Translations under genes and position numbers: made by a program
Origin: Gordius sp. MW1
Lineage: Eukaryota; Nematomorpha; Gordioida; Gordea; Gordiidae
NCBI GenBank assembly: GCA_964036665.1
Contig: OZ038527.1
Coordinates: forward strand, 19,738,221-19,802,220
Reading direction: 5' to 3'
Length of the DNA: 64,000 nt
Shown here: piece by piece, positions 34,258 through 45,277 of the stretch
Layout: each line of letters starts with the position of its first letter
Position numbering within the stretch: the stretch's first letter is position 1
The notes under the pieces: generated by a model
Told to the model about the DNA's origin: nothing
What the model saw: the letters and a program-made list of their open reading frames with translations, nothing else
Database searches by the model: none

Positions 34258-36359
34258 CTGTTTTTAATTTTTTGTATGTGAAAACAATTAATGGCATAAT
34301 ATAAAAATGTTAATTCATAAATTTGTTTTAGATAGAGATAAATAGTAGGGGAAACCAAAGATATATAAAGTAGGGCTGTAAAAACGGTTGGGTTTTGTTT
34401 CACCAACCTTTGGCTTAACAAAGACTAATAGTTAACTCTGGACTGTTTTTCTAATTTCGACTAAGCCTAATGGTAGACTAAGAAAAATAGACCAAAAAAT
34501 CTACGGGATATTTATGTTTGGTCAACTAAAACCAAAGGCTGACCAAACAAAACCCTGCCATTTTTACAAAACTAATATAAAGGATATTACAATTAAGTGA
34601 TGTTAATAGTTAATTTAAAACACAACATTCTTCGAAATTAAGAAAGCAAAATAGAGCTTAGTTGGAAATATGACATGGTTAAAAAATTCATGTTGAATAT
34701 TATAGAATCAAAAGAAATTGACATAGCATTCTAAGTTTGCTTAATACATTTTTATTCAAAGAAGGTATAAATCCATTTAATTTAATTTTGTTCCCCAGTT
34801 GCTTTCTTGCTATTTTACCACTCCCACTAGGTTTGTCCCTATGCTGTTCCCCATGATATTTGCTAACTCCAATCAATTTGTTCAAAGACTGACTTCTATG
34901 CAATTTGTCAGTTTTGAGCACGTACACAGCATTTGTTGTGGCCATAAATACCAAATTCTTAACTGCAAACAACTACAAAAAATTGGATCAAGTTACATTA
35001 CATTATAATAAGCTAATATAAAAGATTTAAATTTTAAGCTAGATAGCTAAAACAATAATTATTTGATAGTAGCATTAAATTCAATTATATTTAACATTAA
35101 TAAATTAATATTTATAAGAAAAATTTATTACTCTTGTCATTGTTTCTTTGATATTAGTTTCAATGTCATATAAAAATAGGCCAAGCTTTATATTGTATAG
35201 GGCAACGTGATAATCTATTTGATATAATAATTGGTATTAAAAGCTTGAGTTAACAAATTAAAGTCTCAACACACATATCTTTATCAACTCAATAAAATAT
35301 ACTTTTTATATTAATTGACCCATTTTGTGGATTGTCTTGCTGTCTATAAGCTAGTACTATATTAGAATAGTCTAGCCTCTTAATCACAACAATTTGATTA
35401 TAAGTAATTATTCCTTTTTCTTTGAGAAAGGGATGAAGGATCTTAGTTTTAAAATCTTCCATTGTTATTTTTGAATTATCTTCAAGTGTTAACAAATTAA
35501 TTGAAATCAGTGTTGAACCAAAGCCTACAAAAGTGTCTATAAAATTTTAGCATTTATATAATGTACCAATAGTTAAAATAATCTCTTCCCTATTATGGCT
35601 GTGATCATAATGTCCAAGTATATCAAAATTAGCATTTTGCAATTTAAACTTTGGGTCAAGCCATAACTTTTTTACACATTTTGTATTATTTTTAGAAAGT
35701 GCATTGATTGTTATATAGAACTCATCTTTAACATCCTAAGTTAAAAATTAAATATGTGTATGGCTAATTACTTGGCATAATAAGACAATGTAATGTTTGA
35801 CAAGCTGATCTATATTTTTAATAATACATTTGAATGAGGCAATTACAATTATATTGCCATCTTCTTTAAATAAGTCTTCGCCATGATTTAGTTTATTTTC
35901 AACCATTGCATATGGCAAAATATTTCCTCTCTGTGTAATAATGTACATTCCCAATGTTAGAATAAAATAAATTTCGTGTAAGCATAAGTCCCTTAAGCAT
36001 AACGATTTCCCATACAAGTTAATATCTTTATCCATGTTAGTCCAACACTTAATAATCTTAAGACAAAATTATTAAATTTAAAAACACCTACATGTTTATT
36101 TTCAATAACAACATATTGGTTCTTTCCATTATTGAATCTTCCATGAGAGGAAAAATAATTAGGATTATCTAACGCCCATCTTTGGGTAACTTTATTTTGA
36201 ATAATCTAATTATTTATAGGTATACCAGTGATAACGACATACTTGATACTCAGCAATAAAGTTTTTTGTAGTTATAACAATATTATTATCAAAAAAATCA
36301 AAATAAGTGTAAGGACTATTAGCTTCAAATATCTTGTTACAATTTAGATGCATGTCCAT
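26179..36359 (-). CDS. NOL11: NOL11-like nucleolar protein, 19 exons
   Basis: NOL11 is a t-UTP component of the small-subunit processome, acting in the nucleolus in rDNA transcription and pre-18S rRNA processing. Exons from the start: 36243-36359, 36092-36205, 35772-36056, 35567-35735, 35303-35524, 35132-35214, 34748-34972, 34132-34257, 33104-33172, 30977-31179, 30455-30583, 28389-28430, 28212-28279 (tentative), 28001-28069, 27889-27953, 27731-27811, 27282-27359, 27123-27233, 26179-26358. Every junction is GT/AG and phases fit; the total is 2436 nt (811 codons plus stop), near the vertebrate size of about 720. Identity is inferred from remembered similarity along the length: an N-terminal beta-propeller-like part, an alpha-helical part and a C-terminus ending NYSIEILYF, resembling the vertebrate YSIEVLELF end. 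No domain search was possible. Introns hold a MITE and repeat block C. Confidence 0.78.
26496..26549. repeat. Near-perfect inverted repeat (hairpin), NOL11 last intron
   Basis: ATGGATAAATTACGGGAATT with GTCGA, a CCC loop, then the complement ending TTATCCAT. Stem of about 25 bp with one extra base in the right arm. It lies 138 bp upstream (in the - direction) of the last NOL11 exon. Could be a small foldback element or a structured intronic RNA. Confidence 0.85.
28645..30376 (-). repeat. Composite repeat block C, inverted copy of block B, NOL11 intron 11
   Basis: Reverse-complement image of 12919-14820 with the same internal order: C-rich tail with hairpin CGGGCCTTCGGCCCTCG, the inverted end motif, GGTTAGGGTTAG, the CCAATGG palindrome array (29060-29990), the 58-bp tandem repeat, the CTCATCTCTATCTCC duplication and the left end AATTGCTATGCAATTTATGGGC at 30361-30376 in complement. 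It lies in the intron between NOL11 exons 11 and 12, in the same sense as that gene. Confidence 0.85.
31180..33103 (-). other. Large NOL11-like intron 9
   Basis: AT-rich intron between exons 10 and 9. A 101-codon frame at 31503-31808 (minus) and a 91-codon frame at 32878-33153 carry no recognisable domain; the latter overlaps exon 9 in another frame. No terminal repeats were found. Confidence 0.5.
34371..34574. mobile_element. hAT-type MITE, NOL11 intron 7
   Basis: A 204-bp element with imperfect 30-bp terminal inverted repeats (TAGGGCTGTAAAAACGGTTG left, complement of TAGTTTTGTAAAAATGGCAG right) and an exact 8-bp duplication ATATAAAG (34363-34370 and 34575-34582). Its ends resemble those of the larger hAT element at 60245 (TAGTGCTGTAAACG). 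Confidence 0.85.
34748..36359 (-). CDS. NOL11: NOL11-like gene, exons 1-7: N-terminal propeller-like part
   Basis: Begins MDMHLNCNKIFEANSPYTYF; a TGA lies in frame just upstream, so the ATG at 36359 (or the next at 36353) is the start. Exon 2 ends QYVVIENKH and exon 3 starts IIKCWTNMDKDINL, which together resemble the Y-V-V-x-x-x-N-K-x-x-x-x-W-x-N repeat of NOL11. Exon 6 has ALYNIKLGLFLYDIETN and exon 7 FAVKNLVFMATTNAVYVLKT, both beta-strand-like repeats. Introns 1 to 6 are short (36-159 bp). Confidence 0.8.
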
Positions 36360-37424
36360 GCGTTTTCAAGTTATAGGCTTCTTGGCATTCAAATTCAATA
36401 TTTTAGCCGAAAAGTTGTTTTCATAATTAGATTTGAAATAATTTTTTTAGCAAAGCCCTTTATAAATAAATCAATTAGATTTAATTACAAGATATCTTTT
36501 ATTGATTGCAAATAAATTATAATATGAAAAAATTTCTGTAATTTAATATTTATTACTTATAATATTAACCAGTCTTCTGAGCGAATATAGCCAATAAATT
36601 TCTCAAAAAATTATAACAAAGAATTCCCTATGAAATTAACTAACTCTATAGAATATAATATATAAATTTAAAAACTTTATAACCAATTTTACCTAAAGAA
36701 ATATTAACCGCGTTTATGTGAGAACATAATAAGCTCCAAAAAAGAAGCTCGTTAAGAAAACAAACTTGTTATATTACAATCATAGACAAATAAAATCATA
36801 GGCTGCCAAACAACTGAAAAATTTTTAGCATATATAGAAACTTTAAATTGTGGAAAATTGTAACTTAACAATATAAGTCAACATAATTATTGTTTGATAC
36901 TCCTTCTCTTTTTATATTCTTAAATTAAGCTAATAGTCTTATTCTTAAATATTATATAATGGCGAAGTGTAAATCCACCTGTGGTTGAGTTTTTTCTTCA
37001 AGATGGCAGCTATAGTAGTGTCTAAATAATTTAAATAGTAAAAATCAGCTGTTTGGCAGTCTATGGTTTTAATAGTCTATGATTACGATAGAAAAATTGA
37101 GTACATACAAAACAATTGGACAGATCAGAGTAGGCTAGGTTATGTTGTGCCAGGGGGAGGTAGGAAATGGATTTTATTCAACAAAAAATAAAAGGGCTGA
37201 TATTACGTGAACTTTGGTGCTAATTGTTAAAAATAAAGTTTATTTGTTAATCATAAAAATACAAGACAACCAAAAATCAATGGACGAATTAGAACAATGG
37301 GTAAATTTGAATTACAAAATAAACGTAGAGTATATACAAATATTCATGTATATAACATATGTCCTCTCTTTCCTTTTTTGGTTCACAATTTTTTAATCAG
37401 TTTGAAGATGGGCGAACGTCGCCC
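36360..37424. other. Upstream region of the NOL11-like gene
   Basis: AT-rich; should contain the promoter of the minus-strand NOL11-like gene and perhaps 5' parts of the plus-strand gene at 38.9 kb. No clear coding exon or core promoter could be assigned. Confidence 0.4.
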
Positions 37425-37691
37425 TTATAGATAGACATTGGGGATCCCAAAACAGCGACGGCCGCGGCCGATGCATTGAAAGGGCGCTAAAAGCAATGTG
37501 GCATCGCGCGCTCTTTCATCCTCGGGCTCCACTAAACGATGCCTGCGCCTTTTCCTAATACGTGTTTTGGGTTCATCTTCTCCCTCTTCCGCACCGCTCT
37601 TATTAATCGTGGTAGTTAGTCGCATGACGGGAGCGAAGGGATTACCCAAATCTATTCCAGGTTCGATGTTCAGTTGCGAGCTTCTTACCAA
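37425..37691 (-). CDS. Unidentified CpG-rich open frame, possible exon
   Basis: On the minus strand about 88 codons are open, unlike the AT-rich surroundings in base composition. The translation is hydrophilic with an acidic then basic cluster (EEGEDEPKTRIRKRRRHR) and ends at a TAA. It has no ATG at its beginning (an in-frame TAG lies a few codons further up), so it would be a terminal exon or a transposon piece; a LINE tail lies immediately beside it. I do not recognise it. The opposite-strand frame at 37498-37785 looks less protein-like. Confidence 0.3.
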   Translation of the reverse strand: MVRSSQLNIEPGIDLGNPFAPVMRLTTTINKSGAEEGEDEPKTRIRKRRRHRLVEPEDERARDATLLLAPFQCIGRGRRCFGIPNVYL

Positions 37692-37699
37692 GGTAGCTT

Positions 37700-37840
37700 T
37701 ATCACGTTTTTTGCCCTACTCATCAAATGACTTTTTGATTTACATCATTCTTCTCACTTCTAATTATAGGCCCATACCACCTTAGCTGATTTTGTTAATC
37801 ATGCCCATATATAATTCGCCGGATAAACCCAAATCCTATT
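37700..37840 (-). mobile_element. Short LINE 3' tail fragment
   Basis: GATTTACATCATTCTTCTCACTTCT, then AGCTGATTTTGTTAATCATG matches the 3' part of the LINE at 15465-15540. Only the tail is left, as in a 5'-truncated insertion. Confidence 0.6.
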
Positions 37841-38274
37841 AAAAGATGATTATATCACCGTTGGGATATTCCTAAATTTTTATATATTTTTTTTGTATTT
37901 ATTATGAGGCCCCCCCATACCGCAAAAATGAGAACTTCTTTGAAAGTTTAATATGAGTTTGGATAAAGTTTCTGGAAGAAGAAATGGGACTGAAAAATAC
38001 CTTTCATCCATTCTTGGAAAGGTTTGCATTAGATTTGGTTTAAGAATTATTTAAAGATTTCCATATAATTGCTATCAATTGAAGAGTATTTTTTTCATCC
38101 TAAATCAACTTTATTTTGATTTTGATATTCATTTTCACAAAATTTATATTAAATGTCGTTACAGGTTTTTTTTGTCTTAACTAATTCGGTTAATAACATT
38201 TGAAATTAATTGATAAATTGCTGTTCGCTACAATTTTCAAGCCATATAGGAGTGCTGCTATTTACTTGTGAGTT

Positions 38275-38450
38275 TATTTCAAATTGCGCCATCTAGAGAT
38301 ACAATTTAAATTAGAGACTAATTTGGCTATGTATATCCCTATCTTTTTTAACTGTGACTCGAAAATGAAACAGACATATAACGTTTTCGCTCACATTAGA
38401 GCTCATCAGTATGCCATAGTTAATTTTCTAGTCACATTCTAGGCGACATA
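38275..38450. repeat. Dispersed repeat, second copy
   Basis: Same sequence as 21440-21610: ACAGACATATAACGTTTTCG then GAGCTCATCAGTATGCCATA. No inverted ends or target duplication identified. Confidence 0.7.
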
Positions 38451-38852
38451 GGTATAGAAAGGCCATTTAACCCATCCTTATGGTGGTTACGCAATAACCC
38501 TCATAATATCGGTATGTAATAATTATTTTGTTATATTATATTTAAAATGTCATACTCATAAACCTTGATGAGAGCCAACGTCTGTTATCATTCTCAAGTC
38601 ACATGAATTCCCAATCACTCTTTTATATAAATTTGGTAATCTAAGAAAAATATTACAACTGCGATAAATTATTAAAGGTCAGGAGGAAACATAACGATTT
38701 GCCCTAGTCCGACCCAAAATTTTCTCGATGTTTAAGGGGACAAGAATTTATCTGATCAAAATAAATTAAAATTTTGATTTTTTATATCAATTTACCTAAA
38801 GTTATTAATCGAATTAGTAATATATAGGTTATAGAATAGAACGTTCTTTTAG

Positions 38853-39880
38853 ACTTACATTTTATTTCGACAAACAATTACTTGCGTATAAAAAACACCT
38901 TATAAAATTTAATAAATTCAATATTTGTGAGAATTTGGAAATGTGGAAATTATTTGGGAATTTATTTTACAAAAGAAATGATGTTTATATTGAGCTTCCT
39001 CAAGATTATGAAAAACCGGGATTAAATAGGAAAATTTTTCCAGGATTCGTACCATTTCATAAATTTGGACCGAAAAAAATTGCTGTATGATTTAATGCTT
39101 TATTCAATTTATAAAATAACCTTAAGAATATGCTTCACGCCAACGATAAAAAGCTGTTTAAGGCCATATCAAGAAAGGAATGGATTGAATATTTAGAAGG
39201 CGATATCATAATGGAAAAAACAGCACTGTATAGATACCTAAAGCAATTTGATAAAGTAAAACTATAATTAAAGATAAATTAAATGAATTAATAGGTAATG
39301 AATTGGGCATGCGGGCTTATGTATAATTTAGCAGTAAAAAACAATCTCATGGACTTAATGTATCTTTTGGCAGTCATTGAGGTAAATACATGAACAAATT
39401 ATAAATATGGTTTAGATTATGATAAAAACCCGCAGATCCTACAACTGCGCATATGCATTGATGTTGGGGATACATAGTCTCGAGTTCGAGATGTTGTATG
39501 AATTATACGAGGTATATTTTAAGAAAAATATTATATCGCTATTTTTCCTAGCAACTTCCTAGTAACTTTAAAAAGCTACTCATAAAGACACTTACATATA
39601 CGGAAAAAAAGTTGATGAAGAAACAGGTTAAATATAAGAAGATTTGCATCCCTCACATTGGTAGGCTTTAAACCCGTTTTTAATTTATACTAAATTGAAG
39701 GTTATAGGGTACAATGACATAAAAAAGTTTGATTTGGTGAAAGATAGAATTGAATATCCAACTAAGTTTGGCGACATTTTTCTAGCTGTATGGGAAAAGT
39801 TTGCTACACACAATTCAGACCATAAGCCAGGCGTTAAAATCCAATTTTTCGATTCATTGTGGCAAGCAAGCAATACCTAA
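38853..39880 (+). CDS. Unidentified multi-exon gene, 3' part
   Basis: Exons: 38853-39084, 39127-39255, 39295-39381 and the terminal 39701-39880 (stop TAA 39878-39880). All have GT/AG borders; introns between the first three are 42 and 39 bp. From the first junction on, the exons join in phase 0. Readable parts: MWKLFGNLFYKRNDVYIELP, FVPFHKFGPKKIA, HANDKKLFKAISRKEWIEYL, NWACGLMYNLAVKNNLMDLM, FGDIFLAVWEKFATHNSDHK. A further exon at about 39436-39511 (AYALMLGIHSLEFEMLYEL) may belong, but its phase does not fit the preceding donor. The helical repeat feel of the middle part would suit a mitochondrial or PPR-like protein, but I do not recognise it. The first exon begins after an AG, so a 5' exon is missing. 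Confidence 0.6.
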
Positions 39881-40378
39881 ATACATTTCCACATTTAACA
39901 AATATGAATTACGTGTTTTCAAGTTAATGTACGTTAATATAAATAAATTATAAAACGTGTTATTTTAATGTCTAGTAGCACAAACAAATAAACAAAATCT
40001 TTTAAAATTTAATCACAATTTTCGTTATACAAAAATAAAAACATAAACTTTAGGCCGTTTAACACAAACCTATATTAAAAAGGGTGTTATATAAATGTTA
40101 AGTAGAAAAGTACGAAATGCTAAATATTTTAGGCTAGTTTCGTCTAAAAGTGCTAAGCTTTTACGCTAATTTTTCAATAAAAGTATCAAATTTTTAGATA
40201 GGTAAAATTCGCTTTAATATAATATGTCATTTACCAATTATAATATAATACATAATCCCAAGCAAAGATCTAAAATTGAAAACGATTGCCATCGATTAAA
40301 TATCTGTTATCTTGGCAGACTCTTACCATAGAATTTTAATTTATCGGACTACCAGAGCTCATTTACCTATAGAAGGTC
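39881..40378. other. AT-rich spacer
   Basis: Probable 3' flank of the preceding gene; AATAAA-like strings (for example AATAAATTATAA near 39940) are present. Ends with the GGTC target duplication of the gypsy element at 40375-40378. Confidence 0.5.
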
Positions 40379-40653
40379 TGTTGCGTCCATTGGCTTAATT
40401 GATTTAATTGTCCCTTACGACTTCGCAACGTTAATTGACCACCAAGCATACCTCGAGGTATCACCACTATAATTGATTTGTTTATACCTCGCGGAGGCAA
40501 CACTAAACTTAATTGATTCCAATTAATATATGTGTATATAAAGGAATTTTATATACACCAGGGACTCACTTTGTTCTCGCATACAATTTACTTTAATTGG
40601 AGATTTAATAAAGTACTTTTTACTTTATCCTTGTGTTATTTATCAACCTGAAA
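40379..40653 (+). repeat. 5' LTR of the gypsy element
   Basis: 275 bp, TGTTGCGTCCATTGGCTTAA to CAACCTGAAA. Contains TATATAAAGG (TATA-like, about 40535) and AATAAAGTACTTTTTAC (poly(A) signal), consistent with promoter and terminator in U3/R. Confidence 0.93.
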
Positions 40654-40724
40654 TTGGTGACCCAATCTTGTTATACGCCCCCTTCTACCCTACCCTTTAC
40701 CCAACCCTTGTTATAACCTTGTAA

Positions 40725-41542
40725 ATGGATACCAACCAAGTTAATGACGTCCAAATTAAATCGGAAAACGCTATGTATTTTAAATTGTCCCCATTTAATC
40801 GTATAAATCCCCCTTATGGTTTGTCCAGATAGAGGCTCTTTTCACGATTCGAAGAATAACATCCGAATCTAGCAAACTTGGGTACGTGATTGAATGCCTC
40901 TCACAAGAAGTCACAATAGAGATCCAAGATTACTTGGAGAATCTTCCGTCTGAGGCCCCGTACACCACCATCCGGTCAGCTATCATAGATCGCACAACAA
41001 AATCGGACTCAGCACGATTCCACGATTTACTCTCCAACGTGCAATTGGGTGATCGTACACCCTCACAACTCTATAGACACATGAAAAGCCTTCTGGGTAC
41101 CGCCAAAATGGACGACATCATTCTAAAACAATTGTGGTTGGAGAAACTGGACAACAACATGGCCAGCATCTTGGCGATCTGTGCAAGTGACCAGACTTTA
41201 GTCAAGCTAGCTTAAACAGCTGATAAAATCGCGGAAACGTGCCATACGCCGCAAATATCCAACGTCGTCCCTGCAACACAGAGATCAAACAATGATATCG
41301 AAATGCTCAGAGACATGGTAAATAGACTGAGCGTGAGCATAGAGACATTGCGACAAGAAGTCAGTCAAAAAAATCGTTTTCAGTCGCGAAGTAGGTCTAC
41401 ATCAAGACGATTTCGATCCCCGTTTCAACCCCGCGCTGACGTTCCCGAGGATTGGTGTTGGTATCACCAAAAATATAAAGAAAAGGCCACTAAATGCCGA
41501 CAGCCTTGCAATTATACCCCCCTTTCCTCGTCAAACCCATAG
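40725..41542 (+). pseudogene. gypsy gag pseudogene
   Basis: The first ATG after the primer site is at 40725. Frame is lost near 40811; the main gag frame then runs 40812-41215, stops at TAA and continues in the same frame to 41542. Visible: YRHMKSLLGTAKMDDIILKQ (capsid-like) and the C-terminal WCWYHQKYKEKATKCRQPC, the Cys/His cluster common in this gypsy lineage instead of a standard CCHC knuckle. An SRSRSTSRRFRSP basic stretch precedes it. Confidence 0.85.
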
Positions 41543-41579
41543 GCCTGCCAGAATCCACGACACCTGGTTGAGGCCATAA

Positions 41580-44500
41580 CATCAGTCGTTTATTTTTTTT
41601 TATGATAAATCAACCAAATTTCGTTTTTTAATAGACACTGGCGCGGAACTAAGTGTCGTACCACCCCCGCGTAACCACCGTCTCACTCCCTCACGCATAC
41701 TCCTCCAAGCTGCAAATAATAGTTCCATACTGACCTATGGCCAGAAATCAATGGAACTGGACCTTAGCTTACGGAGAAGTTTTCAATGGGTTTTTACCAT
41801 CGCCGACGTTAAAACACCTATCATCGGGGCTGATTTTTTAAATCATTATAACCTTCTCGTTGATATACGACGTAAATGTTTGTTAGACCCTAAGACGACT
41901 TTAAAGTCTTATGGGCGATATATTGACTCGAACTTGTATAATTTGCAACTAGCAATAAAAATTGATTCACCGTATTTTAAAAATGTGTTGAAAGAATTCC
42001 CCGATATTTATGCCCCTCCAAATTACAGGTCACGCGTAAGCCACCAAGTAGTTCACCACATACGTACACTAGGACCACCCGTTTATGCCAGACCTCGACG
42101 CTTAGACCCTGTCAAGCTAAAAATTGCCAAACAGGAGTTTGCTCACATGCTCGAACTCAGCATAATTCAACCCTCAGAAAGCCCCTGGAGTTCTCCACTG
42201 TACATGGTTCTGAAAAAATCTCCAGGAGATTGGCGACCGTGTGGAGATTACCGAGCACTTAACGTTATAACGATACCGGATCGTTATCCTTTGCCACACT
42301 TGCACGATTTCTCGCTCAACCTAGCCGGCACAACCATCTATACAAAGATAGATCTAGTCAGGGCTTACCATCAAATACCCGTAGCCTTAGAAAACATCGC
42401 AAAGACTGCAATAACTACACCTTTCGGTCTTTATGAATTTTTGCGAATGCCTTTTGGTTTACGAAATGCTGCTCAAACATTCCAACGCTACATTGACCAA
42501 GCTCTCCGTGGTCTTAATTTTACCTTCGCATATTTGGACGATATTTTAATCGCAAGTACATCAACTAGTGAACATTTAGACCACTTACGTCAGGTTTTTA
42601 CAAGATTAAGAGATTTTGATATAAAGATCAACCTGGACAAGTGCCAATGGGGATGTCCGTCTCTGGATTTCCTAGGACATCAAGTTTCCCCACAAGGTTT
42701 AACACCAATACCGGAGAAGATCTTGACCATCAAGAATTTTGCCACTCCGACCACCATGACACAACTACGTCGTTTCGTGGGAATGGTAAATTTTTACAGG
42801 CGTTTTATACCCAACTGTGCACTTCTTCTACAACCACTGACTGATCTCCTCACCGACACAAAAGGACCATTGGACATGACGCAGAGCGCACACGGTGCAT
42901 TCCACAAGATTAAAATAATGTTCGATGAAATCTCGACCCTTAATCATTTAGTGGATGGTGCCAACATCTCTATTACAACCGACGCGTCAAACTCTGCCGT
43001 TGGAGCCGTTTTACATCAGATCGTAAAAGGGGAAATAAGTCCTTTATCCTTTTTCTCCCTGAAATTGAGCAAAACACAAACTCGATACAGTACATTCGGG
43101 AGAGAACTACTAGCAATCTATCTGGCAATTAAACATTACCGACACATTTTAGAAGGTCGCGATTTTACAATTTTTACTGATCACAAACCGTTAACTTACG
43201 TTCTCACTTCTAAATCCGATAAATACTCGCCCCGCGAAATACGACAATTAGACTACATCTCACAATTTACTTCAGATATACAATTTATTAAAGGTAAGGC
43301 GAATATTGTAGCAGACACTTTGTCCCGAATCGATATCGATTCCATTCAACAACCAAACACCTCACTTGCAGAAAGAATTGCTATGACACAAAAACAAGAG
43401 CAATACCAACTAGAAGATCTCGAAAGCCTTCGACTGGAACAACGCTTAATTCCAGGTACAAATTTAACTATTACGTGCGATACATCTAAATCGATTTCGA
43501 GACCTTTAGTACCTAAGACGCTCCGACGCATAGTTTTTAATCAGCTACATGGTCTTTCTCACCCAGCTTTACGCCCAACACTTAAACTAATCGCCCAACG
43601 TTTCGTCTGGCCAGGAATGAACAAAGATGTACGCGATTGGACAAAGCAATGCATTGCATGTCAAAAATGCAAGGTAAATAGGCACGTAATATCAACCCCA
43701 GGCACGTTCGCTGAACCAGACGCAAGGTTTAGCCACGTACATGTAGATCTCGTCGGACCCTTGCCACCTTCTAACGGCCATATTTACATTTTTACTGCCG
43801 TTGATCGTTTCACCCGATGGCCGATTGCAATTCCCATTAATGACGCAACAGCCGAAACCGTTGCACGCACATTTTTGACACACTGGATAGCCAACTTTGG
43901 TGTTCCAGCGACATTAACCACGGGCCGGGGACCGCAATTCCAATCAACCCTTTTTAAACAATTATCTATTTTACTAGGTTACCACCATATCACTACGACA
44001 GCTTACCATCCACAAGCCAATGGGATGGTAGAGCGATTCCACCGGCAACTCAAAAGTGCAATCATGACAAAAGGTGACGTTACCCGTTGGTCCGAACTTA
44101 TTCCCCTTGTACTCCTAGGGATTCGCAACACCGTCAAGGAAGACCTCGCCTGTTCAAGCGCTGAGCTTGTATACGGTACTTCTTTACGACTCCCAGGAGA
44201 TTTTTTACAACCGTCCGATTGTGACATTAACGCTGCCGATTAAATACAACGCCTTAGACAGCAGTTTGATGATGTCCGATTTACACCTTCCAGACAATCG
44301 AACATCAAACCACAAATTTCTGACAACTTATTTTCATCAACCCATGTTTTCATAAGAACTGATCGACTACGCAAAGCTTTAGTTCCCCCCTATGAAGGAC
44401 CTTTCAAAGTGATTAAAAAGCATACTAAATTTTTTATCATAGACCACAATGGGAGGAAAGACACGGTCTCGATTGATCGATTAAAACCAGCTTTCCTTGA

Positions 44501-44690
44501 GCCTAAGTTTGTTAAACCGAATTCATCGGTTGACCCAAATTCACCCAAACCAAACAATCACCCACCAAACCAAATTTTAAAACAACCTATCATTGTTTCT
44601 TCTACAAAACCTAGCGCACCCCTCAACCCAACCTTTACCAAGTCTGGTCGACAAGTGCATTGGCCAAAAAAATTTGTTAATTTTGTATGA
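41580..44690 (+). pseudogene. gypsy pol: protease, RT, RNase H, integrase (inactivated)
   Basis: Open from 41580 to a TAA at 44241-44243, in the +1 frame relative to gag, then continuing in frame to 44690. Numbering from the Met at 41751: protease DTGA lies upstream (41634-41645); RT YLDD at residues 261-264; RNase H TDAS near 410 and TDHKPL; integrase zinc finger H600, H604 and C-x2-C near 634. The catalytic core has D666 and E761, but position 725, 35 residues before the Glu where D-x35-E is expected, is Gly (TTGRGPQF). The 44244-44690 part is the integrase C-terminus and a Pro/Asn/Ser-rich tail. RT and RNase H look intact. Confidence 0.93.
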
Positions 44691-44716
44691 ACTCCGTTTT
44701 TACCCAGCGGAATATT

Positions 44717-44995
44717 TGTTGCGTCCATTGGCTTAATTAATTTAATTGTCCCTTACGTCTTCGCAACGTTAATTGACCACCAAGCATACCTCGAGGTATC
44801 ACCACTATATATAATTGATTTATTTATACCTCGCGGAGGCAACACTAAACTTAATTGATTCCAATTAATATATGTGTATATAAAGGAATTTTATATACAC
44901 CAGGGACTCACTTTGTTCTCGCATACAATTTACTTTAATTGGATATTTAATAAAGTACTTATTACTTTATCCTTGTGTTATTTATCAACCCGAAA
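44717..44995 (+). repeat. 3' LTR of the gypsy element
   Basis: 279 bp; the 4 extra bases are a TATA expansion in CTATATATAATTG. Preceded by a weak purine tract (AGCGGAA). Confidence 0.93.
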
Positions 44996-45277
44996 GGTCT
45001 ACCTCGATATCTTTTCCCAATACAGGCAAAATTTCTCACTTGAAATTCGCTGTGACTTAAATAAAAAATCATTTTATCGATTCCAACACTTAGATTCAAT
45101 TTTTATTTAATTTATGAAATCTTTTGCGCCCAAACTATTCAAACTAAAGGGTCTCGAAAAAATGACTTGGTCTAGCATGGGACTATACATGTACTGACTG
45201 CATTTAATCACAACAAAGATCCCCGTCTTCAGCCGAGGCTCTGAAAATTTTAAAATGCTCTAAAATTAACAAAACTA
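44996..45277. other. Spacer between gypsy and Helitron-like element
   Basis: No gene seen. Confidence 0.5.

Larger units (their letters stand above)
40379..44995 (+). mobile_element. Ty3/gypsy LTR retrotransposon, complete in structure, inactivated
   Basis: 4617 bp with LTRs at both ends and a 4-bp target duplication GGTC (40375-40378 and 44996-44999). Order gag, protease, RT, RNase H, integrase places it in Ty3/gypsy. The two LTRs differ by 6 substitutions and one 4-bp indel (about 2%), so the insertion is young. Several breaks make it non-functional: a frame break near 40811 in gag, TAA at 41213-41215, TAA at 41577-41579 and 44241-44243, and loss of the second integrase catalytic Asp. A TGGTGACCC primer-binding-like sequence follows the left LTR at 40655; I could not assign the tRNA. 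Confidence 0.95.
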
